DNA of 64,000 nt from Leisingera methylohalidivorans DSM 14336 (lineage in GTDB: Bacteria > Pseudomonadota > Alphaproteobacteria > Rhodobacterales > Rhodobacteraceae): NCBI RefSeq assembly GCF_000511355.1, contig NC_023135.1, positions 3,648,838-3,712,837 of the forward strand, given 5' to 3'. The translations under genes and the position numbers were made by a program. The notes under the pieces are model-generated. The model ran no database searches. It worked only from the letters and a program-made list of their open reading frames with translations, and had not been told where the DNA came from. How positions within the stretch are numbered: the stretch's first letter is position 1; each line of letters starts with the position of its first letter. Shown one piece after another: positions 32,667 through 40,201 of the stretch.

Positions 32667-35603
32667 TCACTTCCCCGGTCCGCGCCCCGCGCCGCCGCCC
32701 GGGCTCTGCGGCGTCAGCAGATGCCGGATCAGCGCCACCGGATGGGCGCGCAGGCTCAGCCGCATGGCGACATAGTCCTCCACCACCTCCTCGCCCAGCC
32801 CCATCTGCGGCAGGTCGGCTTCCGGCTCGCAGAGCCCCTCCCCCTCCAGCTCGCGGGCAAACAGCGGCAGCGGCTTGCGGGCGGTGATCGCCTTGGCCGC
32901 CCACAGGGCCTCGCGCCGGTTGAGGCCGAGGGCGGCAAAGGCATCGGCCTCCGCCAGCCGCGCGATCACCGGCGGCGCGATGCCGGCCTTGCGCCAGACG
33001 TCCTCGACCTCGGTATAGCCATTGCCGCGCGCCGCCGTGAGCCAGGCGGCGTCCTCATCCCGCAGACCCTTGACCTGCCTGAACCCCAGCCGCAGCGCCA
33101 GCCCGCCCTCGCCGTCCGGCTCCATCACATTGTCCCAGTAGGAATTGTTGATGCAGACCGGGCGCACCGCCACCCCGTGCGCGCGGGCATCCCGGACGAT
33201 CTGGGCCGGCGCGTAGAACCCCATCGGCTGGGCGTTCAGCAGCGCGCAGGCAAAGATGCCGGGGTGGTGGCATTTGATCCAGGCCGAAGCATAGACCAGC
33301 AGCGCAAAAGACGCGGCGTGGCTTTCGGGAAAGCCGTAGGAGCCGAAGCCCTCGATCTGGGAAAAGCAGCGCTCGGAGAATTCGGCGTCATAGCCGTTGC
33401 GCGCCATGCCGCGCAGGAACAGGCTGCGGAACTCGCTGACATTGCCATGCTTTTTGAAGGTCGCAAGCGAGCGGCGCAGCCGGTCGGCCTGCTCCGGCGT
33501 GAAACCGGCGCCGACGATGGCGATCTGCATCGCCTGCTCCTGAAACAGCGGCACGCCAAGGGTCTTGCCCAGGACCTCGCCCAGCGCGTCGGAGGGGAAA
33601 TGCACCGGCTCCTCGTTGTTGCGGCGGCGGATATAGGGGTGCACCATATCGCCCTGGATCGGGCCGGGGCGGACGATGGCGACCTCGATCACCAGATCAT
33701 AGAAATTGCGCGGCTGCATCCGCGGCAAAAAGTTCATCTGCGCCCGGCTTTCGACCTGGAACACCCCGATGCTGTCGGCCCGGCACAGCATGTTGTAGAC
33801 CGCCGGATCCTCCGGCGGCAGGGTGGCGAGGCTGTAGTCCAGCTGGTGATGCTGCTGCATCAGGTCAAACGCCTTGCGGATGCAGGTGAGCATGCCCAGC
33901 GACAGCACATCGACCTTGAGGATGCCCAGCGTGTCGATGTCGTCCTTGTCCCAGCAAATGACCGTGCGCCCCTCCATGGTGGCGTTCTCAATGGGGACCA
34001 GCTCATCCAGGCGGCCTTGGGTGATGATGAAGCCGCCCACGTGCTGCGACAGGTGGCGCGGGAAGCCGATGATCTCTTCGACCAGCTGCATCGTCAGCTG
34101 CAGGCGGCGGCTGGAAGGGTCGAGGCCGATTTCGCGCATCCGCTCGGCCTCCACCCCCTTGGCGCTGAAAAACCCCCATAGCTGCGAGCTGAGCGCCGAG
34201 ATGGTGTCCTCGGTCAGCCCCATGGCGCGGCCCACCTCGCGGATCGCGCGCTTGCCGCGGTAGTGGATCACGGTGGCACAGAGGCCCGCGCGGTGGCGGC
34301 CGTAGCGTTCATAGATCCACTGGATCACCTCCTCGCGCCGTTCGTGTTCGAAATCGACGTCGATGTCGGGCGGCTCGTCGCGGGCTTCACTGACGAAACG
34401 CTCGAACACCATGGTGCCCAGTTCCGGGCTGACCGAGGTGACGCCGAGGCAGTAGCAGACCACCGAATTGGCGGCTGAGCCGCGCCCCTGGCAGAGGATC
34501 CCGCGGGAGCGGGCAAAGGCGACGATGTCGCGCACGGTCAGGAAATAGGGGTCGTATTTCAGCTTGCCGATCAGCGCCAGCTCATGCTCCAGCAGGCCGC
34601 GCACCCGCTCCGGCGCGCCGCCGGGATAGCGCCAGCGCAGACCCTCTTCGGCCAGCCGCCGCAGCCGCTGCGGCGGGGTTTCACTGCCGCGGCCCTCGTC
34701 CGGGTAGTCATAGCGCAGTTCGTCCAGCGAGAAGGTCAGCTGCGCCGCCAGCCGGGCGGCATTGTCCACCGCGTCTTCATAGCCGCGGAACAGGCGGCGC
34801 ATTTCCGCCCCGGAGCGCAGCCGCTGCTCGCCATTGGCCATGGCAGCGCGGCCCAGATCCTCCACCTTGCTGCGCAGGCGGATGGCGCTGAGGACATCGC
34901 CGAGGCGGCGGCGGCGGCCGTGGTGCATCTTTGGCGCGGCACTGGCCAGCGGCGGCAGGTCCAGATGCCGGGCGAGATCCGCGAGCTGCGCAAACCGCGC
35001 CCGGTCGCCGCCATCATAGGCAGGCGCCATCAGCAGATGCATGCGGCCGCCAAAGCGCCGCGTCAGCCCGTCCATATGCGGCCCCCATCCGCCCGCGCCG
35101 CCCGGCGTCTGTTCCGCCTGCGGCAGCAGCAGCAGGTGGAGACCGTCTGCGAATTCCATCAGGTCGGACAGGCCGAGCGTACAGCTGCCTTTTTCCGCCC
35201 TCAGCCGCCCAATGGACAGCAGCCGCGTCAGGCTGCCCCAGCCCGCCCGGTTCACTGGCAAGGCAATCACCTGCGGCGCATCGGCGAAGATCAGCCGCGC
35301 CGCCGGGATCAGCCGCGGCACCTGATAGACGGGGAAGGAGGGCGGCGGCGCGATGCCTTCGGGCCGCGGCGGGCCGATGGGGGCATTCCGCCGGTCCCAG
35401 ACCCGCCGCTCCTGCACCCTTCGGGCAATGTCGCGGCATTGCGCATGGGCGCGCACGATGCCCGCCACCGAGTTCTCGTCGGCAATCGCAACCGCGCCGA
35501 TCCCCAGCTCCAGCGCACGCTGCACGTATTCCTCCGGGTGGGACGCCCCGGTGAGGAAGGTGAAATTCGAAAGGCAGGCGAATTCGGCAAACATGAATCG
35601 CAT
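32667..35603 (-). CDS. dnaE2: Error-prone DNA polymerase DnaE2, C-terminal domain missing
   Basis: 978-residue C-family polymerase subunit used for SOS mutagenesis with ImuA and ImuB. A PHP domain (residues 1 to about 280) starts FAEFACLSNFTFLTGASHPEE. The polymerase core includes GRGSAANSVVCYCLG and the catalytic carboxylates in PDIDVDFEHERR, plus the later DVLSLGMLTC strand. DnaE2 proteins usually run to about 1030-1090 residues with a C-terminal OB-fold after the segment LSLRAHPVALIRHLL. Here the protein ends 18 residues after that segment with a Gly/Pro/Arg tail. The 181 bp before gpmI are too short to hold the missing part in another frame. A LexA-like box overlaps the start region. Confidence 0.9.
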   Translation of the reverse strand: MRFMFAEFACLSNFTFLTGASHPEEYVQRALELGIGAVAIADENSVAGIVRAHAQCRDIARRVQERRVWDRRNAPIGPPRPEGIAPPPSFPVYQVPRLIPAARLIFADAPQVIALPVNRAGWGSLTRLLSIGRLRAEKGSCTLGLSDLMEFADGLHLLLLPQAEQTPGGAGGWGPHMDGLTRRFGGRMHLLMAPAYDGGDRARFAQLADLARHLDLPPLASAAPKMHHGRRRRLGDVLSAIRLRSKVEDLGRAAMANGEQRLRSGAEMRRLFRGYEDAVDNAARLAAQLTFSLDELRYDYPDEGRGSETPPQRLRRLAEEGLRWRYPGGAPERVRGLLEHELALIGKLKYDPYFLTVRDIVAFARSRGILCQGRGSAANSVVCYCLGVTSVSPELGTMVFERFVSEARDEPPDIDVDFEHERREEVIQWIYERYGRHRAGLCATVIHYRGKRAIREVGRAMGLTEDTISALSSQLWGFFSAKGVEAERMREIGLDPSSRRLQLTMQLVEEIIGFPRHLSQHVGGFIITQGRLDELVPIENATMEGRTVICWDKDDIDTLGILKVDVLSLGMLTCIRKAFDLMQQHHQLDYSLATLPPEDPAVYNMLCRADSIGVFQVESRAQMNFLPRMQPRNFYDLVIEVAIVRPGPIQGDMVHPYIRRRNNEEPVHFPSDALGEVLGKTLGVPLFQEQAMQIAIVGAGFTPEQADRLRRSLATFKKHGNVSEFRSLFLRGMARNGYDAEFSERCFSQIEGFGSYGFPESHAASFALLVYASAWIKCHHPGIFACALLNAQPMGFYAPAQIVRDARAHGVAVRPVCINNSYWDNVMEPDGEGGLALRLGFRQVKGLRDEDAAWLTAARGNGYTEVEDVWRKAGIAPPVIARLAEADAFAALGLNRREALWAAKAITARKPLPLFARELEGEGLCEPEADLPQMGLGEEVVEDYVAMRLSLRAHPVALIRHLLTPQSPGGGAGRGPGK

Positions 35604-35606
35604 GAT

Positions 35607-35621
35607 ATTCCCGTTTTGTTC
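35607..35621 (-). promoter_or_regulatory. LexA-like box upstream of dnaE2
   Basis: Reads ATTC-CCGTTTT-GTTC on the plus strand, one base away from the LexA consensus GTTC-N7-GTTC. It lies 3 bp upstream of the dnaE2 ATG (35603), where LexA binding would block the ribosome-site region or the transcription start. Function is inferred from the match and from the known SOS control of dnaE2. Confidence 0.65.
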
Positions 35622-35663
35622 TTATGTGGAGTCTTGCTGAAAACGTCAGCCGCAAGCGCATCC

Positions 35664-35760
35664 CGCGCCGCGCCCCGGCGCGGCGCCACGCCCAACAGGC
35701 GGAGGGCATTTCAATGCCCGCGCGGCTGGCGGGAGCGCCCGGATTCGCGCCCGCTCCCGG
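35664..35760 (-). repeat. Structured intergenic repeat, copy 4
   Basis: On the minus strand: an outer arm GGGAGC pairs with GCTCCC of the first box (CTCCCGCC), followed by the perfect 7-bp stem GGGCATT-GA-AATGCCC, the box TGTTGGGCG and a 10-bp final stem GCGCCGCGCC / GGCGCGGCGC. This copy is the most fully paired one. It lies upstream of both dnaE2 and the divergent DUF1203 gene. Confidence 0.75.
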
Positions 35761-35841
35761 CGCCTGTGCCGGATGCGCAAGATCCGGGTCGATTGAACCA
35801 AGGCAACGGCGGCATCATCCTGTCAGCACAGGAGGAAACAC

Positions 35842-36306
35842 ATGACCAAGATCACCGCCCTGCCCACAGAAATTGTCCGCATTCTGCAAGACGGCGGCCC
35901 CGACGCGCACGGCCGGATGCCGGAACGCACAGTGTCGGATGGCGGCGGCAACCCCTGCCGCCACTGCCTGAGATACATTCCCGCAGGCGCAGGCATGCTG
36001 ATCCTCGCCCACCGCCCTTTCCCAGAGGCGCAGCCCTATGCCGAGACCGGGCCGGTTTTCCTGTGCGCGGAGCCTTGCGAGCGCCACGAGGGCGAGGCTC
36101 TGCCAGAGATCTTCACCCGCTCCCCCGACTACCTGATCAAGGGCTATGGCAGCGATCACCGGATCGTCTATGGCACCGGCATTGTCATCCCGCAGGCACA
36201 GATGATGGCGCAGGCAGAGGCGATCTTCGAAGATGCGCGGGTCAGCTACATCCACATCCGCTCGGCGCGCAACAACTGCTACCAGGCGCGGATTGACCGG
36301 GGGTGA
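35842..36306 (+). CDS. DUF1203 domain-containing protein
   Basis: 154-residue soluble protein of the DUF1203 family, common in Proteobacteria and Actinobacteria, function unknown. Family features visible: GNPCRHCLRYIPAGAGMLIL (residues 33-52) with a CxxC pair, the segment AHRPF and ETGPVFLCAEPCE around 67-80, and a C-terminal ARNNCY. The conserved cysteines suggest metal or redox chemistry, but this is not tested. A GGAGG Shine-Dalgarno lies about 7 nt before the ATG. Divergent from dnaE2 across a structured repeat. Confidence 0.85.
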   Translation: MTKITALPTEIVRILQDGGPDAHGRMPERTVSDGGGNPCRHCLRYIPAGAGMLILAHRPFPEAQPYAETGPVFLCAEPCERHEGEALPEIFTRSPDYLIKGYGSDHRIVYGTGIVIPQAQMMAQAEAIFEDARVSYIHIRSARNNCYQARIDRG

Positions 36307-36741
36307 CAATGCGTATCAGGCGTGAAACACGCAAAACACGCCGCGAAGGCCCGGCCGGGTAAATGGCAACTTTCCCGAACCTCTGCGAAGCCCATGCCTG
36401 TGCGCTCCCATAGCGCAGGCTCGGTCGCACCCCGCGGGAGGCTGGCATATTCCAGGCGCGCTGGCGGAATATTCCACGATGCGCGGCGGCTGAGTCCACC
36501 GCTGCGCCGCAACGCGTAGAGCAGCCCTTCATGCAAGCCGCAGCACGGTTCGGACCAGCAGCAACTGAACTGCGCAGACAAAGTGAACATTCCCGGCACG
36601 GCGACCAACGGCCGCTTCCAGACTCCGTAGTCTGCCCGAAGCTACCGCCTGCATTGACCAGCCCATGTTTGGATCCGGTTATCCGGCTTTACAGCCCGGG
36701 CAGAAACCGCCCGGGCTATTGTATTGGAAACTGAACTCGCT
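36307..36741. other. 435-bp gap, no gene recognised
   Basis: Between DUF1203 and the amidohydrolase stop. It contains the amidohydrolase terminator (36693-36717) and otherwise shows only short frames without similarity. Base composition is a little lower in GC than neighbours around 36530-36660. I see nothing else in it. Confidence 0.5.
36693..36717 (-). terminator. Terminator hairpin after the amidohydrolase gene
   Basis: A 9-bp stem (AGCCCGGGC / GCCCGGGCT) with a 7-nt loop lies 25 bp past the amidohydrolase stop on the minus strand. A short T-rich stretch follows (GTAAAG), so it is a weak intrinsic terminator at best. Confidence 0.6.
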
Positions 36742-38784
36742 TCAGCGTGCGTCGTGGACGATCTCGCCGTCGAAGACTGTCAGCAGGACCTTGGTCTCCG
36801 CGATGTCCCAGATCGTCTCGACATTCTGCGACAGTGCTTCGATGTCGGTATCAATCATGATCAGATCCGCCCGTTTCCCCGGCTCCAGCGACCCGGTCAG
36901 ATCCTGCTGCCCCATCGCAATCGCACCGTTCACCGTATAAGCGGCCAGAACATCGTCCAGCTCCAGCACTTCCTCCGCGTTGACCGCAACTATCACGGTT
37001 TCCCCGTTTTCATCCTCCGATAGCGGGTCGGCGGGCAGCAGGTCCGCCCGGATCATCCCTGCCGCCATGTTGACGAAGGGCTGCGGTGACGGCACATCCA
37101 CTGGCGCATCGCTGCCCGCCGCAACAATACCGCCGGCATCCCGGATGCTGCGGAACGGGTAGACCCGATCCCCCCAAAGACCTTCCTGGCGGTAGAGCTT
37201 GTCCAGGTCCACCAGTGAATCCACTTCGTTGATGAAGGGGTTGACCGTGGTGTCATATTCCCAGAACGGCACCGCCCAGGCCATGGTCGGGGTCACGAGA
37301 ACCCCCATCTCGCCAATCCGCGCGATATCTTCATCAGCAACAAATTGGATATGTGCCAGGTTATGCGGCAGCCCGCTGTTGCCGTTTGCGCGGCGTGCGG
37401 CTTCGATGGCATCCAGCGCGGTTTTCACCGCTCCGTCGCCAAGCGCGTGCATGTGAACGGTAAAGCCCGCCGCGTCAAAGGCGGTGACCGCGCGGTTCAG
37501 CTCCTGCGGCGTGAATTCCAGCAGCCCGTAGCGCTTCTCGCATTGCGAGGCATCATGGCCATGGGACTCCCTGAAGGCATTGGCGGCCGCGGGGATCGCG
37601 TAATCGGCCAGATGGGCGCGGGCTTCGCTGCAGACTGCGCTGTCTTGGTCGACATAGCCCTTGATTTCCAGCCCCTCGCCCATCACCGGCTCAAGATAGG
37701 GGTTCAGCATCGCCGCGGTCTGGGTCGGGTATTCCACCACGCCGTCCACGAACATCTTGATCCCGTCCGCCTTGATATACTCCGACCCCTCGAACTGCGC
37801 GCGCATGGCGCCGGCATGGGCCATGGCGGCATCCAGGTCGAGTTCGCGGGTGCGCCCGCCCATCACATTGCTGTCGATATGGGTGTTGAGCCGCAGGCGG
37901 AACTTCAGCAGGTCCTGCGCCTCCATATATTCGTAGACCTCCGCAATCTCGTCAAAAACCCAGGCGTCCTGGGCCGAGGTGATCCCGTTTGACGCCATCA
38001 GCGCGGCCAGGTCATCCAGCACCGGCTTGTAGTTCTCGAGGCCCGCAACGGGGGCACCGATGATGTGGCCCGCAAAATCCTTCGCCGTGCCATCCGGATT
38101 GCCATCGGCATCAATGTTGAAATACCCGGCATAGGCGGCATAGTCCGCTTTCAGGCTGGCGGCTGTCACCGGGGCCGGCTTGCCGGTATCGGGGTGGTGC
38201 GCCTGCGCCAGAGCGGCGGTATTGGCCCCGAATGCATGCCCGTCGGACCCTTCCAGCAGGATCGGCGTTGTGGCGGACACCGCATCCAGCGCCGCAATGA
38301 CGCTTGGGTAGGTCCCGGTCACGCTCAGCAGCGACGGCGGGTTGAAATACTTGCCGATCAGCCAGCCATCGCTGTTCAGCTCGGCCTCTTGCAGGCAGGC
38401 CCGCAGCCTGGCCACGGTTTCATCCATGTCGACCGACGCGCCTTCGAAATTGCATTCGAATTTTTCGCCGCTGTAGACCGGATCAATGGCAAACAGCGGA
38501 TGAATATGCACGTCATGCAGCCCGGGCAGAATGACCTGCCCCTCGGCATCAATGACCCGGGTATCCGCGCCAATGAAATCCGCTGCCGCGGCATCATCGC
38601 CGGTGAACAGAATGGTGTTGCCCTTCACCGCAATCGCGCTGGCCCTTGTACGGTTTTCGTCCATCGTCAGGATCCGGCCGTGCTGAATGACCAGATCAGC
38701 CGTTTCCGCAACCGCAGCTCCGGCAAATCCGCTGCACACAAGGCTGATCGCCGTGCTGCAGGCGAGGTGATTGAAGTGTTTCAT
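36742..38784 (-). CDS. Secreted amidohydrolase (YtcJ-like, amidohydrolase_3)
   Basis: 680-residue metal-dependent hydrolase exported to the periplasm. A signal peptide covers residues 1-26 (STAISLVCSGFAGAAVAE). After a small beta domain the TIM barrel begins with the metal pair HIH (His93, His95) in LPGLHDVHIHP. Further likely ligands are the His residues in HMHALGDGAV and HNLAHIQF in the second half, and the late Asp in AAGSDAPVD. The C-terminal portion closes with LEPGKRADLIMID, typical for the superfamily. Members include N-substituted formamide deformylases; the substrate here is unknown. It is divergent from an XRE regulator 130 bp away, which probably controls it. Confidence 0.87.
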   Translation of the reverse strand: MKHFNHLACSTAISLVCSGFAGAAVAETADLVIQHGRILTMDENRTRASAIAVKGNTILFTGDDAAAADFIGADTRVIDAEGQVILPGLHDVHIHPLFAIDPVYSGEKFECNFEGASVDMDETVARLRACLQEAELNSDGWLIGKYFNPPSLLSVTGTYPSVIAALDAVSATTPILLEGSDGHAFGANTAALAQAHHPDTGKPAPVTAASLKADYAAYAGYFNIDADGNPDGTAKDFAGHIIGAPVAGLENYKPVLDDLAALMASNGITSAQDAWVFDEIAEVYEYMEAQDLLKFRLRLNTHIDSNVMGGRTRELDLDAAMAHAGAMRAQFEGSEYIKADGIKMFVDGVVEYPTQTAAMLNPYLEPVMGEGLEIKGYVDQDSAVCSEARAHLADYAIPAAANAFRESHGHDASQCEKRYGLLEFTPQELNRAVTAFDAAGFTVHMHALGDGAVKTALDAIEAARRANGNSGLPHNLAHIQFVADEDIARIGEMGVLVTPTMAWAVPFWEYDTTVNPFINEVDSLVDLDKLYRQEGLWGDRVYPFRSIRDAGGIVAAGSDAPVDVPSPQPFVNMAAGMIRADLLPADPLSEDENGETVIVAVNAEEVLELDDVLAAYTVNGAIAMGQQDLTGSLEPGKRADLIMIDTDIEALSQNVETIWDIAETKVLLTVFDGEIVHDAR

Positions 38785-38888
38785 GCTGTTCCCTGTCGTC
38801 TTGGTCTTCCTGGGAACAGGCTAGGCCGCGCGGGAAATCCCGGGCAATCGGAATAAGCGTTGCGACCGGACGCTGGTTGGGCGACAGT

Positions 38889-38904
38889 AGCGTCTACTAG
38901 CGTC
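38889..38904 (+). promoter_or_regulatory. Direct repeat in the amidohydrolase-XRE divergent promoter
   Basis: AGCGTC occurs at 38889 and again at 38899, exactly one helical turn (10 bp) apart, and an inverted copy GACGCT lies at 38869. This arrangement in the divergent gap 10 bp before the XRE start looks like an operator, probably for the XRE protein itself. Inferred from pattern only. Confidence 0.45.
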
Positions 38905-38914
38905 AGGAGGGGCC

Positions 38915-39658
38915 ATGCCCTCAAACCTTTCACAAAACCTGAGCACACTCGCCAGCTACGGCAATTCGGTGGCCGACATCTGCCGCCGCGCAAATCTGAA
39001 CCGTACGCAGTTCAACCGCTACCTGGCCGGCCAATCCCAGCCATCGCTGCAAACCTTGCGGCGGATCTGTGATTTCTTCGGTATCGACGAGCATGAGATC
39101 TTCATGGCGCCAGAGGCCTTCCGCGAGCTGGTCCGGCTGCGGCCGCCGGTGCTGGCTGCGCGGGACCCGGCCACTGGTTTTGCCCAGCGTCTGTTTCTGA
39201 ACCAGAGCAAACCGGCAGCGCAGACCGGTTATTACCAGGGCTACCTCACCGACCCGGCAGATCCTTCAAACGTCTACGTCCATCTGGTCAAGGTGGCACA
39301 AAGCGGCCGCGGCACGGCAGTCAAGATCATCGCCCGCTATCCCCGGGACCAGATCAACCTGCCTAAGCGGCTTAAATTCGAGGGCATCGCCACGCAGCAG
39401 GCCGGGCGTCTGTTCTGTGTCATTCAGGAGAGCAAGATGCGGAAATCAACCTCTTGCATCGTGCTGTCGCTCGGGGATTTCGACAATACCACAACGCTGG
39501 GCGGGCTGATCCTCGGGACTGAGCCGGAAACCGGCAATGAGATCACAACTTATCAAACGGTCTGGCGGTATCTCGGCAAAACCCCGGACCTGCGCGCCGC
39601 GCTCAAACGCTGCGGGGTTTACCCCGCTACCGGAGCACCAGCTGATTTGGCACAATAG
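38915..39658 (+). CDS. XRE family transcriptional regulator with C-terminal sensing domain
   Basis: 247-residue protein. Residues 10-62 form a lambda-repressor-like helix-turn-helix (SVADICRRANLNRTQFNRYL, AGQSQPSLQTLRRICDFFGI). The remaining 185 residues are a separate domain with beta-strand character (TGYYQGYLTDP, VYVHLVKVAQSGRGTAVKI) that I cannot name; it may bind a ligand. No signal or membrane segment. It is divergent from the secreted amidohydrolase and is the natural candidate for its regulator. A small hairpin (39664-39679) follows the stop. Confidence 0.82.
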   Translation: MPSNLSQNLSTLASYGNSVADICRRANLNRTQFNRYLAGQSQPSLQTLRRICDFFGIDEHEIFMAPEAFRELVRLRPPVLAARDPATGFAQRLFLNQSKPAAQTGYYQGYLTDPADPSNVYVHLVKVAQSGRGTAVKIIARYPRDQINLPKRLKFEGIATQQAGRLFCVIQESKMRKSTSCIVLSLGDFDNTTTLGGLILGTEPETGNEITTYQTVWRYLGKTPDLRAALKRCGVYPATGAPADLAQ

Positions 39659-40201
39659 TGTATACGCCGCGAACGGCGTGTTTGCCCCGCATTGCGATTG
39701 TTGAAACCCGCCACGGCAAAAAGGCAGCTTGCGATCCTCTGCAATTGACAGATTTGAATGACCGGTGAGAGCAATTCGCCGCACCGGCGAAGTTTTGTTG
39801 CCGCAACCGCGCGCTTCATTCTTCGGTTTTCTGCACTTGCATATTCTACGATGGCAGAGGTTCGAAAAGTCACGCGCATTGCCCCAGCTCGGGACCGGCG
39901 CAGTTAAGTGCGGATCATCTTGGACCAGCCCTTCGCCCGGGCCGCAGCAAACTCTCCCTTCGAGCCTAATTTGCTCAATGTTGCGCTCACAACCAACGGC
40001 GGAAGTCCGAACCTCAGCAGCCGTGAGCAACTGCGTGGCTCTTGGGCCCGGTTCATCGAAAAAGGAGCAGAAGCGGCGAGATCAGCTCGGCTGCCATGTC
40101 ATGCAGATAAAGGCGCTGCCCCAGATCACCCCCCAAACAGGCAGAACGGGACAGCGGGCAGTTAGTTCACCTCCTGCTTATCTTCCGGGCTCTGCGCCGG
40201 C
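39659..40201. other. 543-bp gap of lower GC, no gene recognised
   Basis: Between the XRE gene and the FAD oxidoreductase stop. It starts with a small hairpin (ACGCCG-CGAA-CGGCGT, 39664-39679). The base composition is visibly lower in GC than the flanks. An 85-residue frame (39908-40165, plus strand) and longer minus-strand frames have no coding look. It may be decayed DNA at the border of the methylamine cluster. Confidence 0.5.

Noticed and set aside
40040..40140. A fragment reading IWGSAFICMTW on the minus strand as a DMT-transporter remnant.
   Set aside because: Too short and interrupted by stops on both sides; not enough to call a pseudogene.
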